64,000 bases of DNA from assembly GCA_039933105.1 (NCBI GenBank), contig JBDTOT010000001.1, positions 131,271 to 195,270 of the forward strand, given 5' to 3'. Of the stretch, positions 9,772 through 18,428 are shown one piece after another. Origin of the DNA: FEN-1219 sp039933105 (lineage in GTDB: Bacteria; Pseudomonadota; Gammaproteobacteria; Steroidobacterales; Rariloculaceae). Below the pieces are notes generated by a model. The model saw only the letters and a program-made list of their open reading frames with translations. It did no database searches and was not told the origin of the DNA. The translations under genes were made by a program, and so were the position numbers. How positions within the stretch are numbered: position 1 is the stretch's first letter; each line of letters opens with the position of its first letter.

Positions 9772-12582
9772 TTATTTGAGCTCGAGGCGCTGCCACTGGA
9801 AGCCGTCGCGCCGCAGCTCGTAGCTCGGCCAGTACACCGGATCGAGCTTCATCGTGATGACTTCCGGCACGTCGTTGAAGGACATCGTGTTGAGTCGCAC
9901 GGATTCCTTGTCGGCGACGGCTTTTGCAGCCTTCACGAACGAATCCAGGTCCGGCGTCGGCTGCCCATCGACGGCCACGATACGGCGGCCCGCGAACAGG
10001 CCTGAACGGCTCGCGGGCGAGCCGAAGTTGAAATAACTGATGTACACGCCGTTCAACGAGACGCCACGCTGCACGGCGAGCTCGCGGTGCGGCGCCTGCA
10101 CGAGCGCACCTGCCCAGCTCACGACGCGCTCGATGCCGAGGCCGTCGAGCGTAACCGTGTTCACGCGGCCCGTGACTTCCTTGCCGTTGCGCAGCACGGT
10201 GACCTCGAGCGTCGGCCGCTGAGCGGCGACCTCGACTTCGCGAAACGTGTTCGCGAGCTTGCCGTCGATGCTGAGCAGAAGATCGCCGGCTTTGAAGAAA
10301 TCGGCGGCCGGCGAGCCGGCAACGCTGGTGGAAACGACGAGAACCTCGCGCTTCTCGGGGTTGTGCGCCTCGTAGCGCATGACCCAGGCGTCGGGCAGGT
10401 CCACCTTGCGGGCAGTCGCGAGCGGCATCTGCGCCCACTCGACCTCGATCGAGCGCAGCGACTGGGCGCGGCGCATGCCTTCGAGCATGTCCACGATCAC
10501 GTCGGACTGGATGCCCATGTTGACCTGCGTCAGATCGCGCCCGGTCTGGTAGGCGAAGCTGGCCCACATACCGAGCACGCGGCCCTGGAAGTCGACGAGC
10601 GCGCCGTCGAAATCGCCGGGCCCGTTCACGAGCGCCACCGCGTCTAAGTTCGCGTCGCGAAACCGGAGCGTGCGGGACAACGGGAACGCTGCAGCCGAGA
10701 CGCTGGCCACGGCGCTCGATTGCGACTGCGTGCGGAAGTCAGGGCTGAGCCCCACGACGGCGACCTGTTGACCGGCCACGATGGGCGTCGTCACGAACGT
10801 GGCGCTCTTGACCGGCGTGTTGCCAAGCAGCTTCGGGTCGTAAGAAATGACCGCGAGGTTGTGCAGCGGGTGGATGTACTCCACGCGCCCAGGAATCTCG
10901 ATGGTGCCCGCGAACGTGAGCCGCACGTCGCCCATAGCCACCGGCACGGTGTTGCGATCGACGACGATCCAGCCACGCACCGCGTCCGCCACGAGGCCCG
11001 TGCCGTAGTAGTAACGGTCGGCAACGCCCGACACGGTGTACGGCATGTCGAAATTCACGAGCACGAGCGACGGCGAGACCGCTTGCACGTGCTTCTCGCC
11101 CTGGCGCGGGAACGTGGTGCCCGCGCTCGCCGTGAGCGCCTTGGGCGGAGGGCTCGCATCGAGCGCTACACACGGCCAGATGCCTTGGCTGTCGTCACGA
11201 TGGCAACGGCTCGCCGGGAACCAGTTGCGATCGTTCTTCACGATGCGCTGGCGTTCGTTCTGCGGCTCTTCGAACGTCACGAAGCGCACGGTCATCTGGC
11301 TGTCGGCTGGCGCGGCTTCGATCGCGTGCTCGAAGTCGTTCAAATCGTTGACGGGCTTGCCGTCGACCGCCGTCACGATACTGCCGCGCGGAATCGCTCC
11401 TTTGCCGAACACGTAACCCGGATTGGCGACGTACACCCCGGTCACGGGGCGATAGAAATGCCGCGCCTGCTGGTACGACAGCTTGTGGAACACGCCGTCG
11501 CCGTACTCGATGTACTCGTCGGGCGTGATGTCGCTGAGATTCGTCACGGGTACCGAGCGCTCGATGCGCTCCCCGCCGCGCTCGACCGCCAGCTTGATCT
11601 CGTGACCCACGGCATTGTCGAGCGCAGCCGCGAGCGGCACGAACTCGGCGATCAGCTTGCCGTCGACCTCGACGAGAATGTCGCCCGGCTGCAGCGCACT
11701 CGCGGCCGGCGACTGCGGAATGACTTGCTCGACGACGAGCATGCCCGTTTGTTTCGGATACGCTTGCCGCACCCGCGCTTCGGTGTCGCGTGCTAACCCG
11801 AGGCGCCGCAATTCCGCGAACGGCTTGTGCACGAACTCGGTCTCGAGTTCGCCCCGGGGCACCGGTTGGCCGGCGCGGACCTTTGCCAACGCCACCTGCA
11901 CGCGATCGAGCGGCAGGAAAAAGCTCGATGACGCCTGCGTGTTCGCGCCCGCATTCAACGCGACGACTCGACCTTCGATGTCGATCACGGGCGACCCGGA
12001 CGACCCGCCCGAAGTGCCGGACGCGGCCTGCAAATAGAACGTATTGAAGTCGTTGTAATTACCGCGGCCGTAGTTCGGCGCCTGACGGTCCAGGCGCGCG
12101 ATCGTGCCGGCGAGAATCGACAGCTGCTCGCCTGCGTCGTTGCCAACGACGCGGATGTCACGGCCAATCTGCGCGGCCTCCGGCACGAGCTTGAGCTCCG
12201 TCGGCTTGATGAACTGGAGTTTCTTCGGGTCGTAGCGGAAGAAACCGAAGTCGTGGATCGGATCGCGATACACGGGAATCAGGTCCACTTCTTCCTGGTT
12301 CAAGAACACCGCTTGGGCGCGCACCGGGCCCGGCGTAACGACATGGCGGTTCGTGAGAATGAGGCCGCGCTCTGCATCGACGACAAAACCCGTGGCCTGG
12401 GCCGACGAGTTGCGCTCGGTGTCGAACGCTCGCGTGCTATCGATTTGGATAGACACGACACCCGAGGAAATGCGCTCGAGCGTCTTGTTCCATGTGGGTT
12501 CCTGTGCTGCGAGCGGGCGGCCGCTGAACGCGGCGGCCGTCAGCAGCACGCCGAGCAGCAGAACTCTAATGTGCGTCATCAT
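9772..12582 (-). CDS. tandem HtrA-like serine protease with pseudoprotease half and four PDZ domains
   Basis: The 936-residue secreted protein (signal peptide about residues 1-26) has the order protease-PDZ-PDZ-pseudoprotease-PDZ-PDZ. The first trypsin-like domain has the triad His80 (LTNRHVV), Asp111 (IHDFGFF) and Ser195 (GSSGSPV). PDZ-like repeats lie near residues 278-345, 380-440, 735-790 and 835-900, each with a (L/I)xxVDGK-like element. In the second trypsin-like domain (about 515-700) the equivalents are VDRNTVP, HNLAVIS and PGDFDGAL, so all three catalytic residues are lost. This resembles yeast Nma111 rather than standard DegP/DegQ (about 450-480 residues). Periplasmic quality control is inferred. 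Confidence 0.9.
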   Translation of the reverse strand: MMTHIRVLLLGVLLTAAAFSGRPLAAQEPTWNKTLERISSGVVSIQIDSTRAFDTERNSSAQATGFVVDAERGLILTNRHVVTPGPVRAQAVFLNQEEVDLIPVYRDPIHDFGFFRYDPKKLQFIKPTELKLVPEAAQIGRDIRVVGNDAGEQLSILAGTIARLDRQAPNYGRGNYNDFNTFYLQAASGTSGGSSGSPVIDIEGRVVALNAGANTQASSSFFLPLDRVQVALAKVRAGQPVPRGELETEFVHKPFAELRRLGLARDTEARVRQAYPKQTGMLVVEQVIPQSPAASALQPGDILVEVDGKLIAEFVPLAAALDNAVGHEIKLAVERGGERIERSVPVTNLSDITPDEYIEYGDGVFHKLSYQQARHFYRPVTGVYVANPGYVFGKGAIPRGSIVTAVDGKPVNDLNDFEHAIEAAPADSQMTVRFVTFEEPQNERQRIVKNDRNWFPASRCHRDDSQGIWPCVALDASPPPKALTASAGTTFPRQGEKHVQAVSPSLVLVNFDMPYTVSGVADRYYYGTGLVADAVRGWIVVDRNTVPVAMGDVRLTFAGTIEIPGRVEYIHPLHNLAVISYDPKLLGNTPVKSATFVTTPIVAGQQVAVVGLSPDFRTQSQSSAVASVSAAAFPLSRTLRFRDANLDAVALVNGPGDFDGALVDFQGRVLGMWASFAYQTGRDLTQVNMGIQSDVIVDMLEGMRRAQSLRSIEVEWAQMPLATARKVDLPDAWVMRYEAHNPEKREVLVVSTSVAGSPAADFFKAGDLLLSIDGKLANTFREVEVAAQRPTLEVTVLRNGKEVTGRVNTVTLDGLGIERVVSWAGALVQAPHRELAVQRGVSLNGVYISYFNFGSPASRSGLFAGRRIVAVDGQPTPDLDSFVKAAKAVADKESVRLNTMSFNDVPEVITMKLDPVYWPSYELRRDGFQWQRLELK

Positions 12583-12590
12583 GGTCGATT

Positions 12591-13841
12591 CTATGCTTGC
12601 GACTCAGCGCGTGACCAGCGGCGACGGCTTTTGCTCCCGGCCGCCACCCCGAGCGCTTGCTGCATCAATAGCCGTTTCGCGGGCGGCGTGGCGTTCACCG
12701 CGCGCAAACCGAGCATGCGTAGGGGCGTCGCCCAGCCCGGGAGACCGAACAGTCGATTCAAGCCGTCGAACGCCGCGAGCATCTTGAGATTGTCGCCTTT
12801 GCGCTCGCGCTCGTAGCGGCGCAGCACTCTGGCGTCGCCGGGGTCCTCGCCGGCGAGCACGGCGTCTTCGATCACAGCGGCAAGCGCCGCGGCATCGAGC
12901 AAACCGAGATTCATACCCTGCCCCGCGAGCGGATGCACGGTGTGCGCAGCGTCGCCCACGAGCGCCGCCCGCGCTGTCGTGTAGCGCAGCGCGTGCAACG
13001 CGTGCAACGCAAACCCGGCGCGGCCCGAACACGCGGCGAGCGGCCCGAGCACACCCGCGCTCGCGACCTGAAGCTCCGCGAGAAATTCGCCGTCGGTCGA
13101 AGCGAGCAAGCGCATCGCGTCGGCGGTTGGCAGCGACCATACGATCGAGCTGCGACCGTCCGCAAGCGGCAGGAACGCGAGCGGCCCGCCCGGGAGAAAG
13201 CGCTGCCACGCCGTGGAGCGATGCGGCTCCGCGTTCGTGACATGCGCAACGACGGCCGTCTGCCCATAGGCGTGACCCGTCACGGGCAGACCGAGCAGCC
13301 GGCGCACGGCCGAGTCGCGGCCGTCGGCGGCGATCAGCAGTGTGCCTGCCACGCTGCCGCCGTTGCCGAACTGCACCGTCACGCCGCGCGCGCCGATGTC
13401 GACCGATTCGAGCGCAGCGCCAACGCTGACCTCCGCGCCGGGCGCGGCGGCGAGCGCATCCGCGAGCAGGGTACGCAGCAGATTGTCTTCGACGATGTGA
13501 CCTAGATCGGGCTCGCCGATGTCGGCCGAATCGAACTCGAGCGCAGCCGGCCCGAACGGCTGCTCGCCTTCCCACACGTGCATGCGTCGATACGGCTGCG
13601 CGCGCATGCCGAGCACCTGCGGCCACACGCCGACCTGCTCGAGCAATTGCTGCGACGCGCGCGACAGCGCGTACACGCGCAGGTGTACCTCGTCGCGGCG
13701 CCAGCGCGGCAGAGGCTTCGCGTCGAGCACGTGTACGACGAGCCGATCGGCTGCGCCGCCTGTCGCGAGCAGCGCCGCCACGGCGAGCCCGACGGTGCCT
13801 GCGCCGGCGACGAGAATCCTAGTGCGCGCCCGCGCGGTCAC
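12591..13841 (-). CDS. FAD-dependent ubiquinone biosynthesis hydroxylase (UbiH/UbiF/VisC family)
   Basis: The GTG at 13841 overlaps the upstream ubiH stop (GTGA) and places the FAD-binding glycine motif GAGTVGLAVAAL at the N-terminus, giving 416 residues. Other signatures are the DG motif in LLIAADGRDSAVRRLLG and GDAAHTVHPLAGQGMNLG near residue 290. Enzymes of this family add hydroxyl groups to the ubiquinone ring at C1, C5 or C6; which position this paralogue modifies cannot be decided. It is adjacent to ubiH, as the paralogue (VisC/UbiI) is in many gammaproteobacteria. Only nine bases separate it from the HtrA gene. Confidence 0.88.
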   Translation of the reverse strand: MTARARTRILVAGAGTVGLAVAALLATGGAADRLVVHVLDAKPLPRWRRDEVHLRVYALSRASQQLLEQVGVWPQVLGMRAQPYRRMHVWEGEQPFGPAALEFDSADIGEPDLGHIVEDNLLRTLLADALAAAPGAEVSVGAALESVDIGARGVTVQFGNGGSVAGTLLIAADGRDSAVRRLLGLPVTGHAYGQTAVVAHVTNAEPHRSTAWQRFLPGGPLAFLPLADGRSSIVWSLPTADAMRLLASTDGEFLAELQVASAGVLGPLAACSGRAGFALHALHALRYTTARAALVGDAAHTVHPLAGQGMNLGLLDAAALAAVIEDAVLAGEDPGDARVLRRYERERKGDNLKMLAAFDGLNRLFGLPGWATPLRMLGLRAVNATPPAKRLLMQQALGVAAGSKSRRRWSRAESQA

Positions 13842-15082
13842 GCGAGTGGCAAACCGCGCGCGAGCCGCGGCAAGCGACCGGCCTTGCCCATCGTCTGACG
13901 TGCCAGCAACGCCTTGGCGCCGGGCAAAAGATCGAACGCGACGAGGCCGATGCCGCGACCGAATCCCGCGCCCGGCAGAGATTCGCCGAACAGCTGGATC
14001 AGACCGTGCGTGAACGTCGACACACGCTCGCGATCGGCCGCGCGCCAAGCGGCGTACCGATCGAGCGGTTCCGCGGCTCCAACGTCGGCCTGCCCGCCAC
14101 CCGTTTCCAGTGCGTCGGCGAGCACCTCGGCCAGCGTCGCCACGTCGCGCAGCGCCAGATTGAAGCCCTGCCCCGCGACGGGATGCAGCCGCAACGCCGC
14201 ATCGCCGATCAGCACTGCACGCGGACCGTGCCCTTTGCCGCTCGCGATTCGCACGAGCGTATGCAGATGACGCGCGCCGATGCGTGTGAAGCGCCCGAGC
14301 CGGTAGCCGAACGCCGCTTGCAGCTCGGCACGAAAGCCATCGTCAGGCAGGGCTGCCACAGCCTCCGCCACCGCAGACGGCAGGGTCCAGATCACGCCCG
14401 TTCGTCCGCTGGTGAGCGGCAGCAACGCAATCGGTCCACGCTGCGTGAAGCGCTCGAACGCGCGGCCCGCCGGCGGCGCTTCCGTTGCGCAGTTGAAGAT
14501 GACTGCTCGCTGCTCGTAGTCGTGCTCGAGCGCATCGAACCCCAAAGCCGTGCGTACCGCCGAGCGTGCACCGTCGGCCGCAACGACGAGCTTCGCGCGC
14601 AGTGCACGCTGTTCGCCGCCCTGCTCGATCGTAGCCGTGACGTGGTGCTCGTCGCACTCCACGCTCATGACCTTCGCGGGCGCGAGCGGCGTGAACCGCT
14701 GCGCGCCGCGCAGCCGTTCCCAGAGCACACGCCCCAACGCCTGATTCTCGACGGTGTAGCCGAGCGCCGGCACGCGCTCCTCGGCAGCGGAAATTCGCGC
14801 GGCGCCGAACCGGCCGCGCTCGGAGATGTGAATCGTGCGAATGGCCTCGGTGTAGCCCTTGAGATCGGTCCACAGACCCAAGCTCTCGAGGATCTGCTGC
14901 GAGCCGTTAGCGAGCGCGGTGACGCGCGTGTCGAAGCTCGGCTGCGAAAGCTGCCGCACCTCGTGCGCTTCGACGAGCACCGTGTCGAGCGGCAGCTCCG
15001 CGAGCGCGCACGCGAGTGCCGACCCCACAGCGCCCCCGCCCACGATCAGCACGTCGCAGTCGCGGCGGGCGGGTTCGGTCAC
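13838..15082 (-). CDS. ubiH: 2-octaprenyl-6-methoxyphenyl hydroxylase
   Basis: The 414-residue flavin hydroxylase acts in aerobic ubiquinone biosynthesis. It has the FAD motif VLIVGGGAVGSALACALAE, the UbiH-type signature SFDTRVTALANGSQ, the DG motif VVAADGARSAVR, and GDAALRLHPVAGQGFNLALRD. These separate it from the more divergent neighbour downstream and fit UbiH best. The gene follows pepP with a 4-base overlap, the conserved pepP-ubiH-(ubiI) operon of gammaproteobacteria. Confidence 0.93.
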   Translation of the reverse strand: MTEPARRDCDVLIVGGGAVGSALACALAELPLDTVLVEAHEVRQLSQPSFDTRVTALANGSQQILESLGLWTDLKGYTEAIRTIHISERGRFGAARISAAEERVPALGYTVENQALGRVLWERLRGAQRFTPLAPAKVMSVECDEHHVTATIEQGGEQRALRAKLVVAADGARSAVRTALGFDALEHDYEQRAVIFNCATEAPPAGRAFERFTQRGPIALLPLTSGRTGVIWTLPSAVAEAVAALPDDGFRAELQAAFGYRLGRFTRIGARHLHTLVRIASGKGHGPRAVLIGDAALRLHPVAGQGFNLALRDVATLAEVLADALETGGGQADVGAAEPLDRYAAWRAADRERVSTFTHGLIQLFGESLPGAGFGRGIGLVAFDLLPGAKALLARQTMGKAGRLPRLARGLPLA

Positions 15083-16383
15083 GCAGCGCCCGCCATGTGC
15101 TGCTCGATTTCGGCCACGGTGGTGGGCAAGCCGCTCGTCAGCACGTCTGGGCCGTCGCGCGTGACGTGCACGTCGTCCTCGATCCTTATGCCGATGCCGC
15201 GCCAGCGTTTGTCGACGGTCTTATCGCCGGGCGGTACATAGATGCCGGGCTCGATCGTCATGACCATGCCGGCCTCGAGTAAGCGCCACTGATCATCGAG
15301 CTTGTAGTCGCCGACGTCGTGCACATCCAGGCCAAGCCAGTGGCCCGTCCGGTGCATGAAGTAGCGTTTGTAGGCCTGCGACTTCACGAGCTGTGGCACG
15401 CGACCCTCGAGCAGACCGAGCTCCTTCAACCCACGAGTGATCACGTCGACAGCCACCTCGTGCGGATCGTTCCAATGGTTACCCGCCACGGCCTTCGTCG
15501 TTGCCCCCTGATTGGCTTCGAGCACGAGCTCGTACAGCTCGCGCTGCGGCTCGCTGAAGCGGCCGTTGACCGGGAACGTACGCGTGATGTCCGACGCATA
15601 CATACCGTGCTCGCAGCCGGCATCGATGAGCACGAGGTCTCCGTCCTTGAGCTCCGCGTTGTTCGCGCGGTAGTGCAGGACGCAGGCGTTGCTGCCGCCG
15701 GCGACGATCGCGGGGTACGAACAGTCGGCGCCGTGGCGGCGAAACTCGTGCAGGAACTCGGCTTCGAGCTCGTATTCTTTCACGCCAGGGCGCGTGGCAA
15801 GCATCGCGCGCTTGTGCGCGGCCACGGCGATTTTCGCCGACTGCCGCATCACGGCCACCTCGGCGCGGCTCTTGAAGAGGCGCATCTCGTGCAACAAGTG
15901 ATCGAGCGCCACGAGTTCGCTCGGCGCGTGACCGCTCTGGCGTTTCGAGTTCAACGTCTGAATGAACGCCAACAGGCGCTGATCGAACTCGTGTGCGCCG
16001 AGTGAGTAGTAGACGCGGTCGCTGCGCTCAAGCAGCCCAGGCAGAATGTCGTCGAGATCCGTGATCGGAAACGCGTCGTCAGCGCCGAATTCCGCGATGG
16101 CGCCGTCGGGCCCCGCGCGCGGCCCGTCCCAGAGCTCGCGCTCGGGATTGCGCTCGCGGCAAAACACCAGGAATTCGCCCTGCGCGCGGCCCGGCATGAG
16201 CACCGCCACGGCGTCGGGCTCGGTGAAGCCCGTCAGGTAGTAGAAATCGCTGTCGGCGCGGTACACGTGCAGCGTGTCTCGGCTGCGGACGCGCTCGGGC
16301 GCGGCCGCGAGCACGGCAATGCCGTTGGCGCCGATCAGCTCTATCAAATCCTTGCGGCGGCGCGCGAATTCCTTGCTGTTCAC
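15079..16383 (-). CDS. pepP: Xaa-Pro aminopeptidase (M24)
   Basis: PepP removes N-terminal residues preceding proline. Starting at GTG 16383 gives 434 residues beginning MNSKEFARRRKDL, matching family N-termini; the ATG at 16449 would overlap the UPF0149 gene by 47 bases. The two-metal site is visible: LIDAGCEHGMYASDITR (both aspartates), HRTGHWLGLDVHD (His), EPGIYVPPGD (Glu) and GIRIEDDVHV (Glu). A creatinase-like N-domain precedes it. It is translationally coupled to ubiH. Confidence 0.95.
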   Translation of the reverse strand: MNSKEFARRRKDLIELIGANGIAVLAAAPERVRSRDTLHVYRADSDFYYLTGFTEPDAVAVLMPGRAQGEFLVFCRERNPERELWDGPRAGPDGAIAEFGADDAFPITDLDDILPGLLERSDRVYYSLGAHEFDQRLLAFIQTLNSKRQSGHAPSELVALDHLLHEMRLFKSRAEVAVMRQSAKIAVAAHKRAMLATRPGVKEYELEAEFLHEFRRHGADCSYPAIVAGGSNACVLHYRANNAELKDGDLVLIDAGCEHGMYASDITRTFPVNGRFSEPQRELYELVLEANQGATTKAVAGNHWNDPHEVAVDVITRGLKELGLLEGRVPQLVKSQAYKRYFMHRTGHWLGLDVHDVGDYKLDDQWRLLEAGMVMTIEPGIYVPPGDKTVDKRWRGIGIRIEDDVHVTRDGPDVLTSGLPTTVAEIEQHMAGAA

Positions 16384-16402
16384 GACGGGGGTAGCCTCGC
16401 TG

Positions 16403-17014
16403 TCAATGTCTATCTTTAGCGGCGTCGCGCCGCGGCGCGAGATCTTCAAACACCATCTGCACGCCCGCGCGCACGTACTCGCGCAACTCTGCCAACGCGA
16501 AGTCGGCCTGGTCCTGTCCGGCAGCCTCGTCCTCGCTCAAGCCCGCGCGGCTGATCTCGGTGAAGTCACCAATGACCTCAGCAACGGTGGCGGCTTCGCC
16601 GTTGCCTTGTGTGCGGGCGCCGCGCGCCGCGAGCTCCGGTGCGTTTGCACCGAGGCCGGTCACGAAACCGTGGCACCACAGCGCCAACGCCTGCACCTGC
16701 TCATCAAGAGGCGCGGCGTCGTCCGGCAACAACGGCTCGAACTCGAACCCGGGCTGATCGAGCATGCGCGAGCTCGCGATGACCACGTTCGTGAGAGATG
16801 CGTCGAGCTCCTCGGTCGCGTCGAGCTCCTGATCTTGCAGGCAATCTTCGAGCCAATACGCGGCGGCCGACGCGCCCCCTGCGCACAGCGCACCGCACAC
16901 GCCACCGTGCAATTCTGCGAGCGCGACGACGGCGCCTGCCTGTGCGAGGGAATCGCGCAGCGTGTCGTAGTCGAGCGGCGTGATGGCGGGTTCGTTCGTC
17001 ACTTGGATCCGCAC
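16403..17014 (-). CDS. UPF0149 (YgfB) family protein
   Basis: The protein has 203 residues when started at GTG 17014; a second GTG at 17002 would remove four residues. Family features are AELHGGVCGALCAGG near the N-terminus, QALALWCHGFVTGLG in the middle, and a C-terminal LREYVRAGVQMVFEDL. YgfB proteins are small all-helical cytosolic proteins; one homologue in Pseudomonas is reported to modulate gene expression, but no general role is established. Its position directly upstream of pepP-ubiH is conserved in gammaproteobacteria. Confidence 0.9.
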   Translation of the reverse strand: MRIQVTNEPAITPLDYDTLRDSLAQAGAVVALAELHGGVCGALCAGGASAAAYWLEDCLQDQELDATEELDASLTNVVIASSRMLDQPGFEFEPLLPDDAAPLDEQVQALALWCHGFVTGLGANAPELAARGARTQGNGEAATVAEVIGDFTEISRAGLSEDEAAGQDQADFALAELREYVRAGVQMVFEDLAPRRDAAKDRH

Positions 17015-17089
17015 GTGGTGCGCATTCGCATGCTAACACCGGCGTCGGCGTTATTGACCGTCAGGAGGGCGGGTTCTATTCTGCTCACC

Positions 17090-17323
17090 ATGACGACCGA
17101 ACAAACCAACCACCGCTTCGACCTCGAGCTACGACGCATCGAGAAGCGGTTAGAAGAACTCGTCGTGCTCTGCCGGCAGCTCCAGGAAGAAAACCTGTCA
17201 CTGCGACATCGTCAGGACATCTTGATGTCGGAGCGTGCCTCGCTGCTGCACAAAAACGAGCAAGTGCGCGGCCGGGTCGATGCGATGATTGGCCGCCTGA
17301 AGGGCATGGAGCAGGCCTCGTGA
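17090..17323 (+). CDS. TIGR02449 family coiled-coil protein, ZapB-like
   Basis: This 77-residue protein is almost entirely heptad-like: RRIEKRLEELVVLCRQLQEE and SLRHRQDILMSERASLLHKN predict a continuous coiled coil. It belongs to the small TIGR02449 family found upstream of zapA in many gammaproteobacteria. By size, coiled-coil character and location it is thought to be a ZapB-like division-ring accessory. The stop overlaps the zapA start (GTGA), so the two are co-translated. The start is the ATG at 17090, with a CAGGAGGG box about 22 bases upstream. Confidence 0.85.
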   Translation: MTTEQTNHRFDLELRRIEKRLEELVVLCRQLQEENLSLRHRQDILMSERASLLHKNEQVRGRVDAMIGRLKGMEQAS

Positions 17324-17634
17324 GCGACACCTTCGCCCAGGTCACCATCCGTATATTAGAGAAGGAATATCAGGTCGCCTGTCCGGCTGCCGAACGCCCT
17401 TCTTTGATGGCTTCCGCGGAGCTTCTGAACACCAAGATGCGCGAGATTCGCGACAGCGGCAAAGTCGTCGGGCTCGACCGCGTCGCCGTGATGGCGGCTC
17501 TAAACCTCGCCGCCGATCTCATCAAGGCTCAGGGCCAGGATGAAGAGCTGAAGCACATAGTGGGCGTCAGAGTTCGCTCGATGCGTGAACATTTAGACAC
17601 AGCCCTCGGCCCGGCGAAGCAGCTCACTCTATAA
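17320..17634 (+). CDS. zapA: cell division protein ZapA
   Basis: ZapA cross-links FtsZ filaments at mid-cell. The 104-residue protein begins with GTG overlapping the previous stop. The N-terminal strand VTIRILEKEYQVACPAAERPS and the middle LDRVAVMAALNLAADLI helix are characteristic, and the C-terminal half is the long coiled-coil helix. Its TAA stop lies inside a perfect TATAAT box that appears to be the -10 element of the downstream 6S RNA, a compact gene-to-RNA junction. Confidence 0.94.
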   Translation: MSDTFAQVTIRILEKEYQVACPAAERPSLMASAELLNTKMREIRDSGKVVGLDRVAVMAALNLAADLIKAQGQDEELKHIVGVRVRSMREHLDTALGPAKQLTL

Positions 17635-17635
17635 T
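17630..17635 (+). promoter_or_regulatory. -10 element of the 6S RNA promoter, overlapping the zapA stop
   Basis: A perfect TATAAT lies at 17630-17635 and contains the zapA TAA. Its end is nine bases before the predicted 6S RNA 5' end at 17645, a normal -10 to start distance. No convincing -35 hexamer is visible 16-18 bases upstream. Confidence 0.6.
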
Positions 17636-17644
17636 CGGTTCGGT

Positions 17645-17825
17645 GCTCCCTGCGGTGTACGACGCGGACAAAGTCTCTCGGACCCTAAATCATGGCTCAG
17701 GGGTTAGGCTCTGTCGGTGGCCGTGTGCATATCCGGGTTAACCGGAAAGCCTTAAGCCTCGACGGCTCACCCCACTTGTTGCTCCGGTTCGAGAGCAACA
17801 GTTCGTGACGGCACAGGCGGGGAGC
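17645..17825 (+). ncRNA. ssrS: 6S RNA
   Basis: The zapA-ygfA interval is where 6S RNA is encoded in gammaproteobacteria. The ends pair to form the closing stem: GCTCCCTGCGGTGT at 17645-17658 against GCACAGGCGGGGAGC ending at 17825. The interior has the recognisable 6S features AAAGCCTTAAGCCTCGACG followed by CACTTGTTGCTCC, plus the hairpin CCGGGTTAACCGG. The RNA mimics an open promoter and sequesters sigma-70 RNA polymerase in stationary phase. The exact 3' end is estimated from the stem and overlaps the possible GTG start of ygfA. Confidence 0.88.
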
Positions 17826-18428
17826 ATCTCCTCTTCACTGCAAACTGAGCGCCGGCAGCTGCGACAACGAATCCGCGCCGCGCGGCGCGACATGTCGCCG
17901 GCGGCACGCGCCGCCGCTGATCGCGCGATCTCACGTCACATTCTGAGTCTGCCCGAGTTCCGTAGCGCGCAACGCATCGCGTTGTTTCTCGCATTCGACG
18001 GCGAACCGTCGATGCAAACGGTCATCGCGGGCGCCGCTGCACGCGGCAAGCGGGTATATGCGCCCGTACTCACGAGTGGGCTCATGCATTTCGCCGAGCT
18101 CGATACCGTCGCCGCGCTTACGACCAACTTCTTCGGCATTTTGGAGCCGCGCGTCGGTTCGCGTATCGATGCGCGCCGGCTCGACCTCGTGCTGACGCCT
18201 CTAGTGGCGTTCGACGATCGTGGCGTGCGCGTCGGCGTCGGCCGTGGCTACTACGATCGCTGCTTCCGCTTCCTGTTGAATCGGGACCATTGGCGCCACC
18301 CGAAGTTGGTCGGCGTGGCCTATGAGCTGCAACGCGCGCCGAACCTGGTCCGCCAGTCCTGGGACGTGCCGCTCGCGGGGGCCGTCACCGAGACCGGCAT
18401 CCGCCGTTTTGGAGACGTAAGGCCATGA
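17805..18428 (+). CDS. ygfA: 5-formyltetrahydrofolate cyclo-ligase
   Basis: The enzyme converts 5-formyl-THF to 5,10-methenyl-THF using ATP. The 207-residue frame has the N-terminal helix ERRQLRQRIRAARRDMS, the substrate loop FLAFDGEPSM, and the ATP/folate motif GVRVGVGRGYYDR. The GTG at 17805 lies inside the 3' arm of the 6S RNA stem, so the true start may be a few codons later (for example CTG at 17838 or another internal codon). Co-transcription with 6S RNA is conserved. It overlaps the EVE-domain gene by ATGA. Confidence 0.93.
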   Translation: MTAQAGSISSSLQTERRQLRQRIRAARRDMSPAARAAADRAISRHILSLPEFRSAQRIALFLAFDGEPSMQTVIAGAAARGKRVYAPVLTSGLMHFAELDTVAALTTNFFGILEPRVGSRIDARRLDLVLTPLVAFDDRGVRVGVGRGYYDRCFRFLLNRDHWRHPKLVGVAYELQRAPNLVRQSWDVPLAGAVTETGIRRFGDVRP

